64,000 bases of DNA from Progne subis subis (lineage: Eukaryota > Chordata > Aves > Passeriformes > Hirundinidae). A model generated the notes under the pieces. It had not been told where the DNA came from, made no database searches, and was given only the letters and a program-made list of their open reading frames with translations. Location: the NCBI GenBank assembly GCA_022316685.1, contig JAKJHU010000034.1:868001-932000 (forward strand), in the 5' to 3' direction. Shown piece by piece: positions 11,488 to 22,550 of this stretch. The position numbers and the translations under genes are program-made. Position 1 is the first letter of the stretch; each line of letters starts with the position of its first letter.

Positions 11488-12632
11488 GCTGAGATGACCT
11501 TTGCAGCCTCCAAGCAATGACCTGTTTTGGTGTGCATACACATTGCTGTTTGCTCTCTTTTACATTTGGGAGCTTGAACTTATTCCCAAAAAGAACTGAC
11601 ATTCTACAAACTCAGAGAACAAGACATCTAATTTTTACTAGCAATGGCAGTATTCTGCCAAAAGTAGTCTTTCAAACACCAGTCTTCATTTCTTTTATCT
11701 GGATAGAATCCTCAAACAGGAGTGTGGTCAGTCACCACAGTGATTTATTTTAGATTTTCATTCAAAAGATTCTGACCTAACAACAAGCTGAATAACTACC
11801 AGAAACATGAAGAGAAAACAAATCATTCACTGCACTGACCTTAAAATTAATTTCCAGAATGTACTAGGAAATTTAATAAGCTTCAGGCTCCTCAACAGTG
11901 GACCTAGCTTTCAGGAAGGTTCAGCAGTCTCCTGGGTTTTGCAATTATAAAATACGATTAAGACAGGCAAAGTTTGGGGTCAAGCAACAGATCATGAGAG
12001 AAATTGCATGTATATACACATATAATTTGAGCTCAATGATATGAAGATAAAAAAAGGGAAAAACCTTAGCAATAGCTAATGATCAATTTGGGACATGCTT
12101 TTTAGGTAAGCTAGAAAGCAGTCTTACATCGCAAACCTTCAGTTTGTTGTTACAGAATTCCAAACAGGCAAATAAACCATGCCGCCACTAAAGATTTATT
12201 CTGGGAACTATAACCTATCCTGACTATTCCAGATATGAACTACAGTCACAAAACACTTAAGAGTACAACTTGACATCTCATAAAATCTGAACTGGGCCAG
12301 CAATTGCCACCCTAATCATCAGAGAAAAGCCTCCTCATGTTATCAATATGTTCAGCTGCCTGGTAGGCTACCAGTCTTGTGCCACATAAAATATACACCA
12401 TCCCAGATTCGTGGCAAAGAAAACTGCAGAATTAGTAATTATATATTCTCACATAACAATGACAATTAATAACGCATCATATTAAGTCCTGCCTGATTGT
12501 CACAATGTCAATATCCTGGTACGGGATTTCCATTTTGCTTGCTGATGGTTTTCAGCATTCATTAGGAAGGTACTCTGTAGTTAAAGGCATTTAAAAATAG
12601 TACAAATGGAAAAGATGTGCAATTTAATGTGT

Positions 12633-12657
12633 AAAGGTCCTTGCTTTTCCTTGCACA
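12633..12657. repeat. 25-bp direct repeat, copy B
   Basis: Exact second copy of the 25-bp sequence at 11463-11487, in the same orientation. It ends about 180 bp before the start of the LTR-like element. No longer homology joins the two sites by eye. Confidence 0.75.
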
Positions 12658-12833
12658 TGTTCTTGAATGCGGATAGACAGGAGATACGATTAATCAAGCA
12701 GCAACAAAATGCGATTGGGGGAAAGGGAGAGAACTAACCTAGGGTTGAATTTAAAGAGTCTTTCCTTTCATTGCTCTGCTCATTTTATTACCCACCCTTT
12801 CAAGAAGAAAACCATGTTTATGCTATCCAATAG

Positions 12834-12838
12834 ACTTC
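12834..12838. repeat. Target site duplication ACTTC, left copy
   Basis: ACTTC sits immediately before the TGTCATGG terminus of the LTR-like element and is repeated immediately after its ACTACA terminus at 14314-14318. Five base pairs is a common duplication length for retroviral integration. Confidence 0.8.
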
Positions 12839-14313
12839 TGTCATGGGTTAGTACAGTTTGGTTTTTTAGTTATAAAAGAACGTAAAATAATTCTCTAGGT
12901 CAGGACCTGGGAATTGCTTTGGAAGAGACAGAGACCTATCAGAGAGTTAGTTAGAATATTGACATCTACTTCTGACTACTGAAATTGTTGGCTGTGACTT
13001 TGGGAAGTACCAAATAAAACTTCTTGATTTTCTGTAAGTGAGGCTTTTTCTTTCTTCCTTTGGCCAGAGAGAGACAGGTAACATCCGAGCTGGGCCTGCT
13101 GCTCCCCCCTTTTTGGGGGGAGCTGGCCTGAGGCCTGGCCGGATTCCATCGGCTCCCGGGTGAAGGGGGGGAAGGAGAGGTTGCTGTTTTGTAACAGCTA
13201 CTTTCTTTAAACTTCCTTGGAGCAGAGAAAAAAATCACTGCTGGGCCCTTGATGGGATCTATGGGCACTATTTGGGCTGAGGCCACTCTAATTTACACCG
13301 AGGGGTGGGCTGAGAAGGCATTTATGTCCTGCCTGGGGTTTTTTGTGATTCCAGACTGCCTGAGCGCTCTGATCTCTGATGTTTCTGCGTGAGTTTTCCC
13401 TCCCTCATCAGCTCGGCCTTGAACATCTAACAACACATGAAGCTTCCAGAGCTTGGCCTTTCTCTGAGAGAGTAAGAAAGGACAGAGTAAACATAAAGAA
13501 CAACAGGATGAAGTCAGTAAAGCAAGAGTGAAAAGACTATTAGGACAGAGGGTTGAAGAGTTGGTTGTTCTGTTCTTACTTGAGCCATGGAAATGAACTC
13601 TATATTTAAGTTATTCTTTTAAATCATGGGAAAGATATGCATTTGGAGAGAAGATTGTTTTAATTTGTGTGTAGATTTAAGCAAAGGTGTTTGTGATGAA
13701 CTAAGTAATATCCTATAAGATGCTTGAGCAGAGATAAAGATGAGAAGCCCCCTGCGCCAGTGAAGAAGTGAGAAGATATCTCTGTACCTTGAGATGAAGA
13801 ATCCTTTGCTTTAGAGTTATTCATCTTTAAAAGGTGACACCCCAGTATGCAAAAGTCTAGGACCCATGACCCATAAGCAGCTTGGGAAACTGCTCCTGGG
13901 AGGGTCACAAAGGCAGGTTTCTCCAGGCGGTTGTTTTTGTGACAGTTTAAAAACCCACAAGAGAATTGTTCTAAGTTGTCAGTGAGATCCATGACTCTAA
14001 GAGAGTACTCTTCCCCTAATGAATTGATGAAAGACTATTATCAGATAGTGAAACTGACTGAAAATTACAAGTTCTGTTGTTTTATGTTGTTTTGTAAGAA
14101 AGGAGACAGTTTGTAAGGGGAGGGAAAAGGTTTTTTTTGAAGTTTCATTCCATTTTAGTTTTTTCCAACTTTCTGTTTTTCTATTCTTTTAGTGTATGTT
14201 AAGAAACTATTTGTTAATTTTAAAGTTGAGCCTGCTTTGTTTTTCTCCTAGTCTCTCTCTCACAAAAAGAGTAAGTATCAAAACCAAAATTTAGTAAACG
14301 TAAAACCACTACA
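12839..14313. mobile_element. LTR-like retroviral element (solo LTR or non-autonomous), 1,475 bp
   Basis: The element begins TGTCATGGGTTAG and ends AAAACCACTACA, so it has the TG...CA ends of a retroviral LTR with short imperfect inverted termini (TGT..TGG / CCA..ACA). It is bracketed by the exact 5-bp duplication ACTTC at 12834-12838 and 14314-14318. Internally there is a TATAAAAG at 12871-12878, an AATAAA at 13013-13018 and a perfect hairpin at 13101-13123. I see no direct repeat of its two ends, so it is not two short LTRs around a core, and no gag, pol or env homology. A start resembling TGTAGTGGTTTTAC on the minus strand recalls passerine endogenous retrovirus LTRs, but the orientation and family name are not certain. 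It lies in intron 2 away from splice sites. Confidence 0.75.
13101..13123. repeat. Perfect GC hairpin inside the LTR-like element
   Basis: GCTCCCCCC, a five-T loop, then GGGGGGAGC: a perfect 9-bp stem of almost pure G-C pairs. It lies about 85 bp after an AATAAA in the same element, where an R/U5-type hairpin or terminator-like structure could occur. Function not shown. Confidence 0.7.
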
Positions 14314-14318
14314 ACTTC
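14314..14318. repeat. Target site duplication ACTTC, right copy
   Basis: Exact copy of the 5-bp sequence at 12834-12838, directly following the CA terminus of the element. Confidence 0.8.
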
Positions 14319-16804
14319 CCAGGATTTATTTGTGTGCTGGGGTTAAAGAAATGTTCACTTCTCCATTTCTGCATTTTTGGCCTACCACCCCCTCCTTCCC
14401 ATCTCTGGAAGTCCATGTGGAGAGTCAAGACCATGATAGTGGCATTCAACTTGTGTGGACAACATGTGGCTTTCCAACCTTCTTATGCTGCTTTGTCAAA
14501 GCACATGACTAGATTGATGGGGTTAGCATTAAGCAACAACCACACAGTCTCAGATGCAGCTGATGTTTCACAAACTTCTCAAAAAGCAGGAGAAAACAAA
14601 GATAGGCATTTGCCATTCTCAAAGAGTCTGTGAAAAAAAAGAAAAATCTGAGGATGATGAAAAGGACTCTGTTTTATAAAATTTCAATTTCAGTGCCTAT
14701 TTCCCTTGTGCTCCACACTTAAAAAAAAAAAATTCTTTCAAGGAACTTCTTCCCTCATTCTTTTTTCCTTCAGTATTTCTGCAAGGTGCTTCACAACATA
14801 GAGACAATTTCAGATTGCGTGTTACAGTGAGATTTCCCTAAGAAGCATTTAGCCTCTGGCTTTCTTACTAAGTATTTCCTGGGACAATATCCTATTATCC
14901 ACTGTAGTGTCTAAAGCCAGTATTTTAAATTTATTAATACATATTAAGTTGCACCCTCATCACATTTAACATCAAACTTGATTACTCCTTAAAAAATACT
15001 TGCCCACAGTCCTATGTGAGGGGTATTATACTTCAGAGTACAAAAATATGACACAACATAGGAATGTGCTTTTTTCCTCCCTCTCTTTAGGTCTCTTCAA
15101 CCGACAAAAGATGTAGCAAGGAAAAATAGCCTACTAACTGCTAGTGTAAGACTGCCCTCTAGTAGAAAACTTTCTCCAGTAATACGCTGCCTGTTTGGGG
15201 AAAATACATTACAAATTTAAATACACAAGCTGTGGTCTATTAACATGATAGAATAGGTTTTCCACAACTAAATAATGGATATGACAGCACTTATTCTAGT
15301 GCCATGTAGAAAACAGAAGTAAATCAATAAACAAAGAGGGAATATATAAAGAACAAGATAACAAATAACTAGAAAACAGTACACTCTATTATATGGATCA
15401 GCTGGCTCCTGATTTTAGATATTATGCTCCTTTCTGGACAAAATATGTCAGAAATAGAATCAAGAGCAGAAGATTGGAAATAAAAGTGTTTCTGTCCTGG
15501 AATCTTGAAAGGGAGCGGCTGTTTCTTCCAAAACCAATATGAAAGATACAGAATCAAACTCCGAAATATACTAGCAAAGAGAGAAAGAAAAATCAGAACA
15601 TTCCATTAGATACTTCTCAAGCTCTGTGTGAGTAAAAATTCACTGAGAATCATGAAATATCAAATTGACAAAAAGAACAGCTTTTAAAAACATGCAGTTT
15701 ATTGACCCTACCATAACAGTACAATAACTGTAACAATGAATAAGGTTTGTTAAGGTTAGTTAAGATGCCTTTCCAATAACGAAATGATTTTAGATCCCTG
15801 TATTTTTAATGCAATCTAATCTTATTAACTATGTAATGTTCAGAAAAAAGTTCCTTCTGAAGAAGGTGATTAACCATGGCTTTTGCTCTTGAGAAGCTTT
15901 TGATACTGGAAATTAATTGTGCTTTGTGAAACAATGCTACAAAGATTTTTATGTCCCATGCAAGCCCCAAAATATGCAAAAACAGGCAAATTCAGCACAG
16001 TTACACTCAGCAGAGGCCCCTGACCATATATCTCACATGGTAGGTCTGGAACTTTAACATGGTATGAGACCAAATATCGTATCTCTGAGCAGCATCAAGA
16101 TGTGTGTACCCAGGCTGGTGTGTGCACAGCGGGTTTGGCAGCATCCCTGCACACTCTGCATGGCACAGTGATACCCTTGGTGTCAAACAAACCCATCACC
16201 TGGACCAAGGACACTGGCAGCTGCCTTGTTGCATTTCCTATACACCAACAAGTATGGTAGCAAAATTCTTGCTTCAATAAACATAATTAACACAAACAAA
16301 AGTTAAATACCCTCTTGAAACCAAGCACCTTCCTGAACCAACAGCAGGCAGTTGTATGGACTTTCTAGGAAAGACTTTTAAAAACACAGCTAATTAAAGT
16401 AATTTCTGCTTTGCTTTGCATGACTGTATGTAGAACTCCTAGACCCAGCAAGTTTTGGGCAAATTCTTAATCCAGAACTTTGCAAAAATGTACTTGAAAA
16501 ATGAAATTGTGACTGTCTGAATATAATGAGGAATATCAGCACACAGGAATTGAAACACGATTTAAAGAAAGATTTTAAAAGAAGAAAGAACAGGGCAATT
16601 TGCAAAGCATTAGAATCTCTCAGTTTGAAAACGTTGCAGCAATAATGAAATATGAAACAGAACTGGAGGAGCAAGAGGTTGGGAAGGACACAGTACAAGA
16701 GGAATGCTTGTTTCTCAGGACCTCAACTGAACTCCACAGCCATCAGGTGTACCAAGCCATGGAATACTGGGAGAGAGACTAAAGCTAATTTAAAATAGAC
16801 ACAC

Positions 16805-16910
16805 ACATACCAACTAACAAAAAAACCCCAAACCAAACAAAAAATGAAACATACAAATAAACCAAACCCTAAAACCAAAACAAAAAAACCCCAAACTACC
16901 AAAAACGGCT
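16805..16910. repeat. A/C-rich low-complexity tract
   Basis: Irregular runs of A broken by C, CC, CCC and CCCC on the plus strand, so T/G-rich on the transcribed PPM1H RNA. It has no fixed repeat unit. Confidence 0.7.
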
Positions 16911-17549
16911 ATTTACAGTCCACTGAAAACCTAATTATCACTTAGGGACAACCTGTGTTCTCCAGCAGCAGGAATGCAGCATATCCACACTGTCTGACTC
17001 CAGCATTCAGACAGGACATTTGGTATTACATAGTGAAATCTTGGGATTGAACACACACTATCAATCACTGCTGCAGGCTGAGCTCATGCTTAAAGAGCAG
17101 ATAAAGTAACTAGCCAGTCAGGAAACAAGACAGATGAAAAATAGCAGATGATTGCCAGCAGACAAGTGTATGATATACACCACACGAATGAGAGAAGGTA
17201 TAGTCTGCAAAATTCATTGAATTCTGTGTGCTGGATGACCTTACCCTACCTATATAAACCAGAAGATCATCCTGCTTTAGTAGTTGATTAAATTAAAGAA
17301 CGAACTATCTTTCCAACATTGTCTGAAGATGTGGTTTAATGGTTTAGACATAAAGCACATTTTAGCAGCATATATGGTTCATATAGATCTTTATTTGACT
17401 CCTGTATAGGCACAGTGAAAACTGCTGCCAATGCAGTGTCCACAGAGCTCCATGTAGTGTAAAAGTGCCTACAAGACAGTGCAGAAACTTAGAGCAGATG
17501 GAGGTTGATCTGTGTTTTTGTGGCACCACTGAGGCATCTGTGTAAATTA

Positions 17550-17943
17550 CAGAACCATAGAATGGTCTGGGATGAAAGAGACCTTAAAGATGATCTGGTT
17601 CCAACCGCTCTGCCATGGGCAGGAACACTTTCCACTACTAGATCAGGCTGCTCAAAGTCTCATCCAACCTGGCCAAACTTCTCTGGGCAACCTCTTCCAG
17701 TGCTCAGCACCTTTACAGTGAAGAATTTCTGCCTAATATCTAATCTAAACCCTCTATTACTTTGAAGTCCTTAGTCCTTCTCCTGTCACTACAGATCCTT
17801 GTGAAAGTCCCTCTGCAATTCTCTTTAGGTACTGGATGGCCAGCCTAAGGACTCCCTGGAGGCCTCCTCCTCCAGGCTGAACAGTCCCCACTCACAGCCT
17901 GTCTTCACAGAAGATGTGCTCCAGCCCTTTCTTCATCTTCAAA
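17550..17943 (-). mobile_element. CR1 LINE 3' fragment, antisense to the window
   Basis: Starts with the antisense of the CR1 3' end (CATAGAATGG, then CCTTAAAGATGATCTGGTTCC) and continues with GGGCAACCTCTTCCAGTGCT, the antisense of the conserved WNRLPRE region. It goes on through ORF2 remnants to about 17943. Many differences from CR1 sequence as I know it suggest an old copy. It does not encode an open frame. It lies about 290 bp downstream of exon 2 in gene direction, so it is intronic. Confidence 0.88.
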
Positions 17944-18231
17944 TTTTTCAACATTATATTTCAGAAATGAAATAAAAAGAAAAATCCAGGAGCATTCCCT
18001 TACCCATCTTTAAAGTAAAATATCTTAGATGCATGGAGCATTTTTCAATGCAAAAAATTAAGTAGAGCTAAGAAAAATATAGTGAAATGTTCTGCATTTA
18101 AGCAGAGATAATCAGTAGGAAGTAACTGAAAAGATATGAAATATTCAGAAAACACCTTTTAGTGCTATATTCTTACATCTTTTTATATTATTTTGTATTT
18201 CTCCACTGACAAGATACAGAAGTTTGCTTAC

Positions 18232-18400
18232 TGAATTGTCCTTCAGCTGGAGACCTTCTCCATTGGGCAGTGATGACCTCCGTTTTGTTGAAGAGTTCTT
18301 GTTTGGTGTAGAATTACTGCCTCCAGCTTTTTTCTTGACAAAGAGGACTTCACAGCTAGCTTGATCTTCATTGTGTGTGCTCTTCCCTGCATTTATTACC
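18232..18400 (-). CDS. PPM1H: PPM1H internal coding exon (exon 2)
   Basis: 169-bp exon: one base completing a codon split with exon 1, then 56 codons ending in phase 0. The product reads VINAGKSTHNEDQASCEV, then LFVKKKAGGSNSTPNKN, then SSTKRRSSLPNGEGLQLKDNS. STHNEDQ is the N-terminal acidic motif of the PP2C fold, its Glu-Asp pair corresponding to the metal-ligand residues of PP2C-alpha. The basic, Ser-rich segment after it is typical of PPM1H. On the minus strand the acceptor is TTTTTTCTTAG|GGTAAT and the donor is TCA|GTAAGC. The single leading G implies exon 1 ends in phase 2, consistent with a Glu codon before Val. It was found by translating the region around 18.2-18.4 kb, since the exon has no start codon. 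Confidence 0.96.
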
Positions 18401-21400
18401 CTAAGAAAAAAGCAAAATAAAAAAAGAAAACAGTGACCAGATTAGCAAAGCACAGAAGCCCCCATCTGTATCTCACAATGTGACTCAAGATGTATGGAAC
18501 CAGAGTCTAGCATGTGTTGCAAGTACTGACTGAATTAAAATACCTGACTGCCTTCCAGAGATACAAACATACACACAGGTATACTTGCTTAATTCTGTAC
18601 ACAAACACATGACATAATAAGCATTTTCCACAGAACTAGGTAAATAAGAACCAATGGTGCCATGAGCATATTTCACCCCTAGGCATACCATATTTTTTTA
18701 ATAAGAGACTACTTTATGGATGAAGTTGATAACACATATGCCTCCCAGTTGAAACATGAGACCCCCATTTGCTTTTCTACCTGTCAGCATCTCATCTATA
18801 AATAATGAATCTGCTGGCTAAGAGTGTGCACTCTGTCAAGTTCCAAGTCTTTCCACAAAGTACCTGCTATAAATCTACAAAGCTGTTACTGCTAAAGGCA
18901 GTCTGTTCAAATGGCACATATTAGGAATGCCATGACAGAAATACAAAGGAAAGATTTTGTCTCCGATGGGCAAGTCAAGTTTGCTTGTACCACAGTGATA
19001 ACAGTGATGCATACTAAATACATCCCTCTAATACTGCACAACATAACCCCCGCCCCCTAGAAGTCTTCCTCAAACCATCTGTCCCACCTGCCCTGTAGAA
19101 AACAGATTTGCACCAAGAGCTACAAGCATGCAAAACCCAGCACTAAGAGCTCAGTATAACCTTTCAACAGCCAAAGGTACCCTGAGACTTGTACCACAGC
19201 TTTTTTCCTTTGATCAGTGAAGAGGCTGGAATAACAGCTATTCCACTAACAAGGTTTTAAAACCTTAATCAGAAGCCTGTGTTATCCAAAATACTGTGGT
19301 TACTACCATCAGTCTCAGAACAGTCAAGCTCAAACACATTCTACATGAGAATCTCATCACAAATTGACCAATTTTGCATCAGTTGACAGTCCTGGGTCCA
19401 CAAAGAGAACACCCATGCAAGACGGGATGACGTCTTGTTCCAACCAAGCAAAGACACTGTGACTTTGATGCAAGCATGTCTTCTTCTGCAAACACTATCC
19501 ACCCACTCCTCTTTACTGCAAGGTTTGGATCAACAAGTTGACCAATACTCAGAGACAGTATTTCCACTATTGGATAAGCACTAAGTTTCACATCAGGCAC
19601 ACAGTGTCTTTAGAAATAACTGCTGCCTCCCCAGAAACGAAAACATCTTGAAGGCGCATCATGATCCTGATAGGCAAGTTCAAGACATACCTGAATTCTT
19701 GATCTTTAATGTTTTCACCACAGTAAAATTTTACACAATAGGAAAACACTTACTAAAGGCTGTTGAAATGAAAAGAAAACAAAAACCAAAGATAGGCTTG
19801 CAGGGAGCCTCAGCTTGCCTGCTCTTACTGAAATGTCAAGTCTGTATCAGCCTTGCTTAAATGCAATACATTCTTTTCACTTTCAAGGAGAAATATGATG
19901 CTGTGACACGCAAATGAGCATTCCTCCCTATGAATAGAAAAAAACAGGTCTTGTTTAAAAAGAAAATGTACGTCCATTGCAGTTAACTGCTTTCAGAAAT
20001 GGGAAGTTTCCTTACAGCGCTAAATGCTACATATTGCAGTCTATCTGTATGCACCATTTGTTTGTCCTGTAAATAAACACTAATTGTGGATAAAATTATT
20101 TTGCAAAACACAAGACAGCAGAGATGAAGGAGCAACTAGTTGCAAGGCACTTCTGAGCAGTCTAAGCACTTATCTCTTGTAGTGGTTAACCTTTGGACAA
20201 TTGTAGATCAAATACTCAGATGCAGTAAGCTTCCAGTCTGAAAACTCTCACTTTCTTGACATTAGGAAAAGTAGAAGCATATATTCAAAAATGGGGGGAA
20301 AGTGTCTGAAGGGGAGAGAGCAGAACACACAACACATATGACAAAGTCAAAAATATCAAAGCATTTAAATCATTAAATTTTAAAGACCGAGATCTGTTCA
20401 ATTTGAAATGCTACAAACATGATTAAAATACTGCAGTAGCTGAGAAAGTGTAGTTTTATCACATCAGGAACTAATCAATATTCAGTTTAGCTGACCAGAC
20501 TCCTTACTGATGCTGCTGTTTCCAATCCTATTTTTAAAAAGAAGCAGAAGATAAGAAAGAGACAAAAGTTACTCCTTACAAACATCGCTGCTTTCCTACC
20601 ACTTATTGCTGCTTACAAAAGCCATTGAACTCTTGGAACTACCCTGGTTCCTGAGCTTAGTGATGGACTTCAGGACTCGTATGGTGGAAGATGCTCTGAT
20701 ATTTAATGACATGTCAAGTTATGCACAATATTATAATTTTTTTAAAGCTCTTAGGAAGAAAATTTGTCAATGCACTGAACACATTAGAAAGACTATGAGA
20801 ACAAAGTGACCCAACAATCAGCTTGACAATCAGCTATGACAAAACACCTGGAGTTTAAATTGTGTACGAAGCACCTTGCTAGAAAAGGATATAATCAAAA
20901 GGAACCTGGCAATACTGAATACTGAGTACACATGGGATTTGGGGTGTCAGTGTATTGAGGAGGGAGGAATGGGGCTCTGAACAATACATTTCATCCAAGA
21001 AAACAACTGCATCTCCCAGAATTCCAGTTTTTCTTTCTTCATCAGAGGATTAACTGTATTTTATTCCTTGCAAAAGCCTGAATTTATCATTATGTCAAAA
21101 TGGCACTTATGAATCCTACCAGTTAGTACAGGGTCTAGATACCAAAAGCGGTTCCTCTCCTGACATGTGCACTCCTCTACTCTCCATCCCATCTCATGGG
21201 CAAATCCTGGAAAACTGCTGCCGTAAAGCCTCATGGCTTTTAATTTCAGATCTTGAACTATGTGTTGGTGCCTGATGCCAAGCACAGAAGCTGGTAACAT
21301 CTACTCAGCTTCAAACAGTTTCTACTCAGGCTTCAACAGCTCTGTCTTTGCTGACTTTTGAAATCCTTTTCTTTCTGCAGTTTCCTAAATCCCTTCTCCA

Positions 21401-22497
21401 GGCAATTCTTTTGACCAGCTTTCCAATGCTGATTTCACTATTGTCTTTCCTCCTTGATCTCCCAGACTGGAACTTACCAGAACAAAAAAAGCTGCTCATG
21501 CAAGTAACAAAGCAGAATTAACACAATATTTGTATTGCCAAAAGGTAACTCTTAATTAGAACTCTAGAATATTTTAGGGAAAAATCTGCCCCTCCTTCCA
21601 CTGATGAAGTGCCTCAGCTTCCAAAGATTGCCCCTGTGCATTTTTTCCATCTAACTCAAAATACAAGTTGTCCACCAGTAAAGTGAACAAAATGTGATAA
21701 AACAGCGCCAACCATTTCAATTACATTTCATCTTTAATATTAATAATAATGCAGACAAAAAATAGTTAAATTAAATTTAATTAGAAGAAGATCGAGGCCT
21801 ACACAATTCTCTAGCTTACTTAGACACACCTTTTCAAGCAAATTACTCCTTTTGTTCTCTCTCCAAATTTCTCAAGACCCTGATTAGACCTACTGATGAT
21901 CAACTCCTTTCCATCCTTTCCCTCCTCTCCCCCAATATCTACATACTTCCTATCGAAATCTTTTGCAATGTTCAACCCAAATAATGTATCTAGATCAGAA
22001 GCCCCTCTTTTCACAGAATTCAGAATTCATTGTCTGTACTGTGTCAAACACATTTCTCAGTAATAAATAAATAATCCTGAAGTTTAGTTCAAGGTATAGC
22101 AGTGCTTGTAAAAATCTATCCTGCTTTCCAAACAGGAGCTTCCTTAATCCTGCACGGTCTGGCAGTGGGCTTTGGTCACAGCTGAAGTACCTGCATCAGT
22201 CTTGATGGACACTTCAGTATTTCATAAGTCTTAAACATATCCCCAGCTAAAAGTGAATCCACCAGATAGGAACCAGCTAGTTTGTTTGGCTCACAATTAG
22301 GATTCTATCTGTATCTTTTGAGACCCTAAAGCCCATCTGACTAGATGGAAATGCAGGTCACACTGTGCTGCTATTCTTCTCTCAATAAGCAGAGCTCAAA
22401 GTTCTGTGCCATGATCACTGATAGCAAAATCCTGACTTCATCTTAAGAGAACCAAAACAGATCTGGTAAAAAAATCTAAAATAGGATTTGATAGTTT

Positions 22498-22550
22498 CAA
22501 AAAAAACCCCAAAACAACCCAAACCAAATCACAAGCAAATACAAATCAAA
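22498..22550. repeat. A/C-rich low-complexity tract
   Basis: A runs interrupted by CCCC, CCC and CC on the plus strand. Same character as the tracts at 16805, 29196 and 39425. Confidence 0.6.

Larger units (their letters stand above)
8125..18231 (-). other. PPM1H: PPM1H intron 2
   Basis: Complete 10.1-kb intron with a GTAAGC donor at 18231 and a TTGCTTCTCCAG acceptor ending at 8125. Contents: a T/G-rich low-complexity run at about 9485-9560, a 25-bp exact repeat pair at 11463 and 12633, the LTR-like element at 12839-14313, an A/C-rich run at about 16805-16910 and a CR1 tail at about 17550-17943. The remaining stretches (8125-9480, 9560-12630, 14320-16800) show no exon, RNA gene or repeat that I recognise. 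Confidence 0.85.

Noticed and set aside
13660..13992. 110-codon minus-strand open frame
   Set aside because: Inside the LTR-like element, with no recognisable motif; most likely chance.
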